A stretch of DNA of 64,000 bases, taken from Rhytidiadelphus loreus (taxonomy: Eukaryota > Streptophyta > Bryopsida > Hypnales > Hylocomiaceae). Below are positions 8,695-20,305 of the stretch, in pieces. The stretch is from NCBI GenBank assembly GCA_947034895.1, contig OX344763.1:15035001-15099000 (forward strand), given 5' to 3'. The notes beneath the pieces are model-generated. The model was not told the DNA's origin and made no database searches. It saw only the letters and a list, made by a program, of their open reading frames with translations. Position 1 is the first letter of the stretch; each line of letters opens with the position of its first letter. A program made the position numbers and the translations under genes.

Positions 8695-11600
8695 GCAGAT
8701 GAAGAGGGAAGGGAAGATGTGGATGCTACAGATTCACTTTGTCATAAAGCAGAAGAGTACAGCAAAGATGGGACCGTGGATTATCAAGGACGCCCAGCTA
8801 GTAAGACCAGGACCGGAGGTTGGAAGACCTCCTGGTTTATATACTGTAAGTCTTGGGGAAATGAAGGTTTAGGATTGAGTGTTTGGACCATATTTGTGGT
8901 CATAGGATTATTGTGACTAAGCGAGATCACTATAGAGCTGTGGAGAGATCACTTTGGATACAGATGCCGAAGCTGTTGAGATAAAAAAACAATCCACTAT
9001 GTATGAATATCTTATGCAATTCAAAGAGGGAGGTTGTAGACCACATTTCCATTCAAAGATCAGTGGCCATAGGCGTTTAGGCAGGTCACACTTACACCAC
9101 TTGCTAATAAGTGCAACCAAGTGTACAAACAGATAAATTGCTACACTTGCTAATAAGCGCATTCAAATGTACAAATAGATGAGTTGCTATAAGTAACCAC
9201 GGTTAATATAGGAGGTGGGGTCAGGTTCGGAACAGTTTTAGTATCATCTAGCTTAATTAACTATTGAAAAAAAATTGAGGACATGTGGTGTGAATTGAAT
9301 CTTTGCAATTCTTGTGTCGAAACAGCAAATCAGGTGTTCGACAATCTGGGCTATAATGGCTGCTCCTCCAATCTGGTTATGTACCTCACATCCGTGATGC
9401 ACCAAAGCAATACTGCAGCGTCAAAGAATGTGAGCAACTGGATTGGAGTTGGCTACATCACTCCCCTTCTTGGAGCGTTTTTATCGGACGCCTGCTGGGG
9501 CCGCTACTGGGCCTCCGTCGTCTGCTCTTTCATTTATATCATCGTATGTGCAAACTACACATTCTACCTATTGTTTTTGGTTGGGAGATCTTGACTCACC
9601 AAGCAGAGATTGTCTAGTAGGGATTGTCTCTATTTATCGAATAAACAAGCTAACATTTGATAAAGGCTACTCTACTACCGATTGCAAGTCATAGTCCTCA
9701 TAATCCTAGTTCATACGCGGTCCTGAACGTTTAATGTTACTTTGTTTCTATCTTACTCAAGCATATTATAAGTTCTTGGTATTGATTTGATGGCTTCTCA
9801 TTACAATACAGGTTGACACGCAATTCATTGATGTTGACCATCACTACATCCATGATATCTGTGGCAGGCCTTGGTCTTGCTTACAATTTCGGCATCCGTA
9901 GCTTCCCTGAGGCCCCAAGAATGTGCCACTCATGACTGGTTGTGCCCTCCTGCATCCGTTGGTCAAACAGCCTTCTTGTTTTTCTCATTGTACATGGTTG
10001 GCCTAGGAGCTGGTGCCCTCCAATGTGTGGTGACGTCCTTGGGAGCGGATCAGTTTGATGAAGAAGACCCCAAGGAGAAAGTTCAGAAAACCTCGTTCTT
10101 CAATTGGTTCTACCAGTCTATCAACATGGGAGCGCTTCTAGCGGGGACTTTCTTCGTGTACATCCAGGATAATGTGAGCTGGGGCTTGGGGTTTGGAGCC
10201 TCGCTCGTCTCTGTGGTTGTCGGGACGAGTTTTTTTATTGCAGGGACTCCATTCTACCGGCACCATCCGCCAGGGGGCAACCCTCTTGTTAGAATTCTAC
10301 AAGTGATGGTTGCATCGACTCGGAAGTGGCGTCTCAAAACTCTTGCTTCCGGTGCTGCTCTTTATGAAATGCCTGACGAAATGGAGTCTGTCATTCAAGG
10401 AAGTCGCAAGATTCGGCATACGAACGAGTTCAAGTATGGACGGTGATAGAAATTTTTCCGTTTTAGCTTATGTTACATGTAACATTTTAGAGTAATAAGG
10501 GTACTCCATTTTGAGTATATGTTGACTGCCCTCTCATTTCACTATTTCTGCAGGGTGGTTAGTTGGAACTGCACTTTTCTTATTATCGAGGGTCGAGTTT
10601 GACCGCTTCCATTCTGAACTGAAGATGTTACCAGATTTGTACAAATGATAAATGATGTCACAGAATTGCAGCATCTTGGATACCTTGAATTGACCCAAGG
10701 TGTTTGCAGCTTCTTTTAGGAGTGTTATGTATGTAGACCTCTGAGATGACATCCTCTAGCGTTGTCAATGTGCTGACTTTTTTGGGTGTACTAGATTTCT
10801 CGACAAGGCTGCTGTGGAGATGGATGGGGACTGTAAGAATGATGAGATTTTTGCCAACCCTTGGAGACTATGCACAGTCACCCAAGTTGAAGAGGTCGTG
10901 AGTTCACCTCTTCGTCTGATTATGCAGTCCAAGTATTTAATGATGAAATTCTCTTTCATTTGCGCTTGTGACGCTTTCCTTGAATTAGTTTTTCTAACTG
11001 AAAGAGGAGAACTGTAGGAAGAGCTTTAAACTATTAATGGCAGAACCATTCTTGGCTTTTCCTCTCGCCCCTTCTGATTGAATATTTTCTCATAATTGTT
11101 GTGGTCTTGCACCTAGTTGGATTTGGTTCTTATCCAGTCGTCCATTTTCAGTCCTTTCCTGAATAGAAACAGACATGCAAAGCTACGGGGCCTTGATACT
11201 TGGATATATATGTTTGGTGGTGAGAACTTTCATTCATGGAAGCTTCACGTGTTTTCGCTTGAGAACATGAGGGTTTTGGGTGTAGGCAAAAATGAGGAGG
11301 GTGAGATGGCAATATCGATCATTTGACAAACCTAGTGCTCAGCGTCTCTGGTCTTCGCGTTTTGATTTCACATCCTTTTGCACCTTGTGCTTAAATTACT
11401 CTGCGCGTTTCAGGTGAAGATCCTGGTGCGGATGATCCCCATCATGCTGTCCAGCTCCATGTTCTCCACCGTGTACACCCAGCTCTCCACTCTCTTCGTC
11501 CTCCAAGGAGCCACCATGGACCTCCACCTGGGTCCCCACTTCAAGGTCTCCCCCGCCTCCCTCACGGTGATTAAGATTCTCAGTGTCGCCCTGTGGGTGC

Positions 11601-12199
11601 CCATTTACGACGTGGTTGTGATCCGATTCGTCTCCCGCGTCACGAACAACCCGCGAGGCTTCACGGAGCTTCAGCGGATCGGCATTGGACTGGGCCTCTC
11701 CGTGTTCGGCATGGTCGCTGCAGCTGTGGTGGAGATCGAGCGCTTGGAAGTGGCACGTCGACATGGCCTGCTGGACGACCCGACCGTGCCCGTCCCGCTT
11801 AGCGTGTTCTGGCAGGTGCCCCAGTACTTCCTGGTCGGAGCTGCGGAAGTGTTCGCCTATGTGGGCATCTACGAGTTCTTCTACGGGGAGAGCCCGGACG
11901 CCATACGCGGACTAGGGACGGCGTTCGGCTTCCTCACCGTTACCTTTGGGAGCTTTCTCAGCAGTGGGCTGCTCACTATTGTGACGTGCCTGACCGCCAG
12001 GGATGGGGCGCCGGGGTGGATCGCGGATAACCTCAACCGAGGCCACCTCGATTACTTCTTCTGGCTCTTGGCGGGCTTGAGTGCGGTCAACTTGGGGTTC
12101 TATGTGATGTGCGCCAGACGGTATATCACAATGCAGACCTGCTGCAGGCGCCCTTCTATCTTCCAAGTGCAAGATGATGCAGGCCAGCTCCTCCAGTAG
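8695..12199 (+). CDS. NPF (NRT1/PTR family) membrane transporter
   Basis: This is a proton-coupled oligopeptide transporter superfamily protein; plant NPF members move nitrate, peptides, hormones or glucosinolates across membranes, and the substrate here is unknown. Exons are 8695-8845, 9326-9543, 9868-10433, 10795-10894 and 11414-12199, all with matching phases and GT-AG introns. They give about 606 residues, close to the family norm. Family landmarks are DGTVDYQGRPA and GGWK near the N-terminus, NWIGVGYITPLLGAFLSD, FFNWFYQSINMGAL, FLDKAAV, CTVTQVEE, and many hydrophobic segments consistent with 12 helices. The family ExxER motif is NQVFDN here, so both glutamates and the arginine are replaced. 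The start codon is not in the first exon shown: it opens right after a CACAG acceptor, and the preceding short exon is unresolved. The exon 4 donor could instead lie 3 nt later (GTGAGT at 10898), adding one valine. Intron 1 holds a copy of repeat R. Confidence 0.9.
8920..9252 (+). repeat. Dispersed repeat R, copy 2 (within NPF intron 1)
   Basis: Same order of blocks as copy 1 and in the same orientation: GAGATCACTATAGAG, ATCTTATGCAATTC, GGTTGTAGACC, CAAAGATC, ACAGTTTTAGTATC. The first and second copies bracket the first recognised coding exon of the transporter gene. Confidence 0.55.
10613..10752. repeat. Intronic segment duplicated downstream of the NPF gene
   Basis: Within intron 3, the stretch around 10670-10735 (ATCTTGGATACCT, CAAGGTGTTTG, TGTTATG blocks) is repeated, diverged, at about 12747-12820 just beyond the end of the transporter gene. 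Both copies read as a short coding-like frame on the minus strand, but neither is intact and I do not recognise the source. Confidence 0.35.
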
Positions 12200-13325
12200 T
12201 TCACCCGCTCTATGAAATTCTAATGGCGCGGTTTTCAGAATCGTCATAGAATCCGCTCAAAAAACAGGCAGGGTTGCGTAGAGTTGAGGCTTTGCTGGTG
12301 ACAAGCTAGGAGGTATCAGGACGCAGAACAGTGGGTAATTTAGTGGCCATTGTTTAATATTCTGATTGGTGAGGGCGGTCTGGAGACATGCAGCCGGCCC
12401 GGAAACATCACGTGAAGTGGACCCGCGAAGGTTCTCCCTCATGCACCCTGGTGTTGATTGCATGTTGGCATTCTCTTTCCTACATTCCATTCTTGCTCCG
12501 CGTTTGGGGCTACTTGGGTTGCAAGGACAAATTTACATACATGACTGTATATTCTTGGAATCAACCTCTTTGGCAAACAGGTTATGATTTGGAATGCTAC
12601 TTTGGCTTGCTCTCATGTGATATTGCAAGAGCTACTGTACGTCAGGGTGCGATTGAGGAGATTGAGGTCATGGGCTTCCTTGTCAAAATTCTTGAACTCA
12701 AGATGTCGGGGGAAGTGCGTTAAAGAGAGACAATTTCAGAGGATCTTGGATACCTCGTTTCTTCTTTGAATTAGCAGCGGTCAAGGTGTTTGGAGCTCCT
12801 TTCCAGAATGTTATGGAGATATACAAATTTAGACTCCCAATTCGGGACCTTGTCATCTGTTGATTTATCTTGGTCAGGAATCTTCAACCAATGCAAGGAG
12901 ATGTAACTTCTCAACGAATTCCCTAGTATCATGGGTGGCGCAATGTCACTATTGGAGGGACGTTCAAACAGCCTCGAAAGAATGTCGGGAGCAAGATCAT
13001 TCGTAAAGCACCGTGCCACCAAGAAATTTCCTGCACGGAGTATTCGGACGGATTCTGCCATGGAATTAGGGTTTTGGATTGATCCTGGACATCGAAATCC
13101 CCTATAACTAGGAATTATGGAAACCTCATCCACTTGAGAAGTTCACAATCATTGAAGTTTCTTGGCGTTTGCTTTATGTCATAGAACCACTTCCCCTTCC
13201 TCATCAAAGGTTTTTTCACTTCAACTCCCTCCTCGTCAGTCTTTCTCTTAATCATTGGGCTTCTTTCTCCACGGAAAATCTTTTATTTGCAGACTGAACA
13301 TCCTCTTTGTGATCAGTGCCTTTTA
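12200..13325. other. NPF 3' flank and intergenic region toward the F-box gene
   Basis: Presumed 3' untranslated sequence of the transporter lies first. A 120-codon minus-strand open frame at 12771-13133 has an unremarkable sequence, lies over the duplicated segment described at 10613-10752, and matches no family I recognise. It may be a decayed coding remnant. The 3' end of the minus-strand F-box gene follows. Confidence 0.35.
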
Positions 13326-15311
13326 CTAAAGCACGGTCGCAAGTCGAGGATAATAGGAAAACCAGGAGTACATGGGGTGGAGGTCATGGGAGATGCAAGA
13401 CTCAACTCGTTTCCATGAATTGTGAGCACAGTCGAAGATGACAACGAGCCTGGGGCTCTTTCGGTTGCTCAAGAAGATCTGCTCCCCATGGCCCACGCAG
13501 TTGAACGACAGCAGGCTGGAGTTGTGGAGAAGCTCCTTGAACAAACCCTCAGGCATGTTCTGTACCACTCCCCAGTCCCTGGTCCGGTGCCGCAGCTCCC
13601 ACACGCAGATGCCCTCTGTCACAAAATGGGGCCTCCTGATATCACAACTGCGTTCGTTTACGATAATGGATTTTTATGACAACAACAAGAGAGCATCTGG
13701 ACATTCTTGAACCATGCTTACATGGATATATATGACTAAATTCAAATATTAAAAGTGTTGATCATAGGTGTATACAAAATCAAACTAGATATCTAGACAA
13801 TCTTATAAAATAATCTTCCAAATATTGCACTCTTTCATATGTTTAGAAGTGAATTACATCTACCTTACCTTCCGAAACCGCCAACCATGAGCAGGCGTCC
13901 TTGACATTCTACCACATGAGGGCAAGTCATGAAATCCGGGATAGGCACATGCACTTTACTCCATGATCCTTGCTCGACATGGTACGCGTACACCCCATAC
14001 ACCCCGCTGCGCGTCTCCCACGTCATAAAATACAATACCCCGTTGCAGTACGCATGCCCTACAGTCAACAAAACGTTTTTGCACCAACTTCAGTCACATG
14101 GTTTACAAAAAATAAAAATATTGACCACTATAATTTCTAACTTCTGCACACGTTACCCAAAAAAGAAATCGTGGATGCATCGGATTTCTCTCTCATGTGC
14201 AAACGCGAACAAAGTGACTCCAACCAACTAAAAAAGAAACATGTTCAAACAAGGTACATTATCCAGTAGCGATTTCAGCTCACCACCATGTACCAAAATT
14301 TCAACTCTTCCTAACTTCGGCATGCGGAACCCCAAAAGCACACAATCTTGGATGCATCGGATTGCTCTTTCATGTGCAAACACGAACAAAGTGACTCCAA
14401 ACCAACCAAGAAAAACAAGTTCAAACGAGGTGCATTGTAGCTGTCGATTTCAGCTCCACACCACCATGTACCAAAACTTCTATCTTGCATAACTTTTACG
14501 TACCGTATCCAAACTGCCCAAATCTCGGATGCATTCGAACACTCATTCCGTCACAAACATGCCAATCTAGAAACTTGGAAAACAACACAAGCGCACCTGT
14601 GGTGATGCCATCGTCGAGTCCGCTGGTCCTCACCCACCCATCCCTCTCCGAATCATACACCTCCGTCCTCCCCTGCGTCCCCTGCTGCCTCCCCCCACCC
14701 CCATTACTGCCATTCCTCCCATTACTCCTCACCACGATCTTATACTTCCCCCCTCTCTCCTCATCCACCACCACTCCCAACAGTCCATCCCTCCACCCTC
14801 CCAACATGGGCGGCAGCTTCCGCCACTCGCTCGTCACAGGGTTGCACACACACACACTGGACCCGGCGTCTCCTCCATTCCCAGGCTCATGCCACCGGAA
14901 CACCAGCAACCCCCCTGCCACCGTGACATCGGAGATGTCGAAGGGCAGGAAGGAGAGAGGGATGTGGTGCCACTTGTTCTCGGTGGGGATGTAGGCGGAG
15001 ACGACCCTGTATCCCCTGTCGGCGAAGATGAGGATCCAGGCTTCTTTTGTTGAAGAGAGTTGGGAGTGAAGACTTGTGAAGGAGGGGGAGTGGGAGAGGG
15101 TGTTCCAGAGGCGGCAGACGCAGCGGAAGCGGAAGAGGGGGGTGAGAGGGAGGCGGGAGAGGACGCGGGCCATGAGATCTTCAGGGAAGAAGCGCCAGAG
15201 GGCGGGGTCCATGAAACTGGTGGTGGGTTCTGGGTCTGATGGTACTTCTGATTCGGGTGAGGGGTCTTGTTCGCGGATCAGTTTCTGGGACTTGCTCGGG
15301 CGGGAAGCCAT
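13326..15311 (-). CDS. F-box protein with kelch-like C-terminal region (LCR-like)
   Basis: Presumed substrate adaptor of an SCF ubiquitin ligase: the F-box binds SKP1 and the C-terminal propeller-like region would choose the target. Exons on the minus strand are 15311-14597, 14058-13869 and 13635-13326, with introns of 538 and 233 bp, GT-AG borders and compatible phases, giving 404 residues. The ATG at 15311 gives a 33-residue acidic, serine/proline-rich leader. It is followed by MDPALWRFFPEDL and LTPLFRFRCVCRLWN (F-box about residues 36-80). Downstream, PVTSEWRKLPPM, AYCNGVLYF and GHGEQIFLS resemble the repeat modules of plant F-box/kelch proteins such as Arabidopsis At1g27340 (LCR) and At5g15710. 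A glycine/asparagine-rich insert lies near residues 195-210. The target is unknown. Confidence 0.88.
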
Positions 15312-16507
15312 CGCTAGCTAGCTCCCCCTGTCTTGCTACTTTCTCATGGTGCTGTTCGATCGGTTCAACCTTGCTATCAAACTTTGGAATGGGCCCGGCA
15401 AGGTGTTAGAGCTTGGGACTCTGCAATTGATTAATTAATTTGCAGGTTTGTTGTCAATTTGGGCACAACATGATTCGGATTCGAGCTTCCCCAAAGGACG
15501 CAATTGCTTGCCTCGGATCCTCATCGAGCATTTGAGCTAGTTTTAGTCATCAAACTGCTTTGATTTGGACTAACGGTCACTTTCGCATGCCCTGCTGTTG
15601 TTTGCATATATTAGTAGCAACATGCTGCTGGATCGATCACACTTCTGCAGGTTCCACGCAATCTTAATTAAAGTCTGCTGATGGAAGCTAGCTGCCGCAT
15701 TTGGATGCAATTCGTTTTGACCGCTTCAAAGTTAAGACGCATCTCGCAGAGTTCGAGGAAAGTTATCAAATGGGGCTCTCAACACGCATGAGTCTCATTC
15801 TTTGCCCAATTAGTTACTTATCAGCACTTGGAATTTGGGAAAGTGATCATAAAACCGCCTTCTTTTGCAAGACAATTTATTCTTGCATCACGTGATGTTC
15901 TTTGCACTCGTGACAACATGCTATTCAGACTTCTGCAATTCATGTGACTGCCACTCGATAAGTTCCTCATCTCTGATACATTTACTTTGGATGCATTGAT
16001 CAGTCACTCAGCTTCATAGAAGCATGCTCCATAAATATCCATAGGTTCAGACTTTGAGGAAATCAATGCGCACTGAGGCTGAACCAATCAATCAATCATT
16101 ATAACATGGAAACTTTGAGAATCTCCTTATAAGTGAACACCCAATTCAGCTCGCCTTATCTTAGATCGTTGATGCAGGCGGTGCCCGTCTTGGAAGTAAG
16201 GCTGCATGAATCATGAGATTGACACGGCGGAAGCTGCTTCAACATGCGGTCTCAATGCGGACATGAAGTGGTGGAAGACGAAAGCAGAGTACTCGTGAGG
16301 AAGGTGAAAGGGAATTAGGTGTTTGCCGCATGGGAATGGTTGCGCCTCCGGCACTCTCACCACTGAACTCTTCCACTTCCATTGTCATGTCTCTTCCCTT
16401 TCCCATCCTTTCTTATCGGATGGAAAAGTTTGACAATTGAAAGCTCTTTGTAAAGGGTTCCAAAGGTTAAGTTTCATGATTCTAGTCAACTGAGGGTATT
16501 AAGTCAA
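15312..16507. other. Upstream region of the F-box gene
   Basis: No gene is visible. The first few hundred bases to the right of 15311 would contain the promoter and leader of the minus-strand F-box gene. The short open frame at 15701-15895 resembles nothing known. Confidence 0.45.
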
Positions 16508-16790
16508 CATTAGAGGAGATTTTGGGGGGTGGGGAGGACCATTTCAGACCTATTTCTGGTGTTGTTCTCCCGACAGTCTAGGAACAGCCGCTGCCAAAAA
16601 AAATTTGAATTTTTTTGAATTTTTTTTGAATATGAAAAAATGAAAAAAAAAATTGATTTTTTTTTTGGAAAAAAATAAAATATTGACTTGGCAGTCGTCT
16701 TGCCACGTCATGCAACTACGGACTATTGTGGGGTTGTTCCCAACCCAGGGGAATTCACAGCCCTCCGAAGGGTCTGAATCCCCTCTAATG
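16508..16790. mobile_element. Family A element, copy 4
   Basis: The best preserved ends of the family: CATTAGAGGAGATT at the left and AATCCCCTCTAATG at the right, a 14-bp inverted repeat with one mismatch. The internal stem TGACTTGGCA (16684-16693) pairs with TGCCACGTCA (16701-16710) at 9 of 10 positions. The core is A/T-rich. A small CCCT...AGGG hairpin lies just inside the right end. The flanks (AGTCAA and GTTTTC) show no target duplication. Confidence 0.8.
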
Positions 16791-16997
16791 GTTTTCATTG
16801 AAATCTTGAACCTTTAATAACAATTTGTTTGTAGAATTCATTGACTACATATTTTTCTCGTTATGTTTTGAGTTGATTTTGAATTTCTCTAAGGATTTTA
16901 GAGCATCCACACAGCAACTCAACAAGTGGTGCAAACTCGGATACTGGCTATGCAAGGCTAACTTCAGTGTCCCACAGTAGGCACAGAAAGGTCCAAA

Positions 16998-17183
16998 CAC
17001 TAGAAGAAAACTGCGTTGGAAATTGCAGTTTTGCGTGGGCTGAAATTTGTTGTAACCTATGTTTCCAATGCAGAAATCTATGTTGGAATGCATTTTAACA
17101 CAAATTTCTGCGTTGGAAACGTGGATTTCAACAAATTTCAGCCCACGCAAAACTGCAATTTCCAACACAATTTTCTTCTAGTG
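16998..17183. mobile_element. CACTA-ended foldback element (perfectly centred palindrome)
   Basis: The whole 186-bp element is one palindrome whose axis falls exactly between 17090 and 17091 (AATG|CATT). The outer 54 bp of each arm differ at only two positions, and pairing continues with more mismatches to the centre. The termini CACTAGAAGAAAA and TTTTCTTCTAGTG resemble plant CACTA (En/Spm) ends. Flanks are AAA and AGA, a possible 3-bp duplication with one change. Transcription across it would give a long hairpin RNA. No coding frame. Confidence 0.8.
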
Positions 17184-17700
17184 AGAAAATAGCCGGCCAT
17201 GGCCAAATTTGCTAAGCGAGCAACCAAATTGGGCATCTTGCCTGTCACTTGGCAAAGGGGCTAACTCTCCTTTTGATCCTGATTCTAAGGTACCAACTCC
17301 CAGCTAGTGCTCAAAAGAGCTCAAATGCATTATTTTTTAAATTTGAACAAATGAAACACTCAAAAGCATTTTCATCTACAATAAAGTTTTCTTTATTTGT
17401 GCGGACCAAATTTTTGGGTCTCAGTGCAAATCCTTCTTGACATGCTTTGTTCAACATTTCACTATGGAGCAAACAATCACCAAACTAACCAGCTGCATCT
17501 AAAGAACATCCTAAATAGCCCATTCTTGCACCTCTCTCATGCACTAGCCATGGGAATGTTCTTATAGAAATAGTGGAATTGAATGAGCCTCAAGTTCATC
17601 ATCTATTGCATCTAACTATCTTTATTGACTTTTGTAAAGTTGAAAGCTAAAGCTAAACCAAGAGTTAAGCATAGAACTATATTTGTCCTTTTAGTTTAGA
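17184..17700. other. Intergenic stretch
   Basis: AT-rich DNA without a recognisable gene or repeat end. Confidence 0.5.
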
Positions 17701-17968
17701 TGGGCAATTTTATTAAAATGGTGCCATTCCACTACTTTGGTAGTTTTGATGATTCAAACTAGGGGGTCTGAAATGTACAACTATCCAAAATGTATGAAAT
17801 CTACACTTATCTTAGACATCACTTTTACGGTTTAGATCGTGTGGTTTGAAATCTATACCAATCTTAGATTTCTAAAATCTATACTTGTCCTAAATGACAC
17901 TTTTATAGTTCAAACAAAGATATTTGAAAATGGCATATAGAATATTGCTATTTTAACAAAATTGTCCA
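17701..17968. mobile_element. Long-TIR MITE, family G copy 2
   Basis: Begins TGGGCAATTTTATTAAAATGG and ends with the near-complement finishing AATTGTCCA, matching the ends of the copy at 2926-3168. TTTAGA is present immediately before and immediately after, a likely 6-bp target duplication. The interior has repeated GAAATCTACACTTATCTTAGA-like words. Non-coding. Confidence 0.65.
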
Positions 17969-20305
17969 TTTAGACATTCTAGTAGAACATGTTCTTATTA
18001 TACTACAAAGGTTATATTGATGACTTTTGATGATGTAATCCATGTGGCATGAATAATACACAAAATTTATTTGTTTTTTCCTACTTTATATGCTTTCAAA
18101 CCATAGTGCTTGGAATAAAAACTCTCTACTTCTTCATTGTCATGTCATCTTTAATGTGCCATAAAAGATGCCTAAAATACTCCCGAATGAAGGGAAAATA
18201 TTTTTTAATCTTTCTTATTGTCCTTAATCTATGGGCTTTCTACTTGTTCTAAAATATCAATGATATTTTTCTATTTAATTGCCTTTTTGTTTTTGTTACC
18301 TTCTAACTACATCTATATTTTTTGAATGTTGCAATCATTTTTGCAACATTTTCGGGGTAAACATTAATTAGAAGATATTTTGTAGTCATTGGGCCCTTTA
18401 AGACTTTAAGAACCTTGTATTCTTTATTGCACAATCCCTAAAGAAACTTTGTTATGATAAAAGGGTGCAAGCAAGGTAAAGCGTTTGGAAAAGTGGTCTC
18501 CTTCAACCTTCTAGAGGCATTTTTGCCTAAAGGTAGCATCATCCTTTATGTTTTTACACTTTTCTTTTTCTAAACTTGTTCTTTTCAACTCTAGTTTCTA
18601 TTAGAAACAATTGCAAAAAAGAAAATTAAAGTCATTTTTTGAGATACTTTAGAGTACTTTAAGTGACTTCAAAAGTAGCAAACATTGACAAAATAGCTAA
18701 AATAGTGAACTAATGTACAAGATATTCAAAAAATTCTTCTTCAATCCCATAAAGATATATATGTTACATATTATGTGATTATGTTTTGAAAAAAAAAATG
18801 TTGTTTTCTTTATAAATTTTATATTTAAATGACATGACCTTCAAGTGTTCAAAATCATCTATTGAAGGACTTCAACATTTGCAAATTAGATGGGAAGATA
18901 GGCATTAGAGATGAAATTAGAATGTTGATGGAGTTGTGAAAAAAAACTAGTATTTTCAATAATTCACAAAGGCATACTTCAATGAGCATCCAAATTAGCC
19001 AAATTTGCAGTATGTGATTAAAATTTTTTAATTACAAGTCTACAAGACTATTCTATCATTTTTATGTTTCCTAGAATTCAAAGCAAATAAATAACACAAA
19101 GACACCACCAAATTTGAGTGATTTTATTATGGTTTCTTGAAAATACTTTAGAAAGTGCCGTACATTACCATGCTTGCACCCCAAATTGTACAATGCAGTG
19201 TAATACAAAGTTTCTTTGTTGGCACAAATTTGATTACCATGTGATTTTTTAATACATAGATGACTAGCTAGATATGGCAATTAGTAGGGCAAATTTTGCA
19301 CTTTTCTTACCAAATTGAATTTTCACATGATGTTTTATCCATCTAGTCATCGAGTATTGCCACATGGCATCATTTACTGAAGGAATAATTATTTTTTATT
19401 GAATGTGCTAAACTACTTCACCAAGTGACCCTCATAAAAGTATTTCTATAGGCATGTTTGTCAATTTAAAGAAATATTTGTTTGTCCCTTCACAATTACC
19501 ATTTTTTGTGATGACAAACAACATTGCTTTAGCTTATGCAATTTTAATCCATCATAACAAATTTCACTTTTCAAAAACAAAAATTCTACTTATGATGTCA
19601 TTTATTATTTATTTTCTTGGTCATTTTACTTGATTATGATCTTAAACGTTGAATTTGAATTCTTAATTTTACATTGAACAAAAAAATAGATGACATCAAT
19701 GTGCACATCTTATTCCTTCTCTCTTCCATATAGGCATGTAGGGCCTCTCCCTTTGCATGGTGCTCCAAATGCAAGTTCTCAAATTTTGATGCATTTGACT
19801 ACAAATCCTAGGTAGCTTCATAAACACTTTACTTTGTCAATTGATCTCTTTTTGCTCAAAACCGATAAATGATTTAGCTATTATTTTTAGAGGTTAACAG
19901 AGTTTAAAACAAAATTGAGTATAACAATGAAGAATATAGGATTCTAATTAGAGCAACAATTATGAAGAATATTTAAAAAATAATACAAAAAAAAATGAGT
20001 CTCTTTATAAATTAAGTATGTGCAGGAATATATGAATGAGAGGCATTTTCCTTCTAAATCTCGAGCTTATTATATCTTTACTAATTATTGGTATATGAAT
20101 TTAAAGTATTTTACAAAATATTTATGGTAGAATATTATGCTTGTAGATTTGCTTACAAGGCGAATGAGTGGCTTTTGAATTACAAATCTCACTACAATAT
20201 CTATTTTAATTACATGCACTAATTGCTATATATTTCATTTTTAACTAGATGAAGAGTAGGCTTACAAAAGTTTAATGATTTTGGAGCAAAGAGAGCTTTT
20301 TTTTC
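17969..20305. other. AT-rich intergenic stretch
   Basis: I see no gene, RNA gene or element end. Small open frames at 18049-18252 and 19071-19280 look like chance frames in AT-rich DNA. Confidence 0.5.

Noticed and set aside
11396..11764. Long histidine/glycine-rich frame antisense to the last NPF exon
   Set aside because: It is a shadow of the GC-rich transporter exon.
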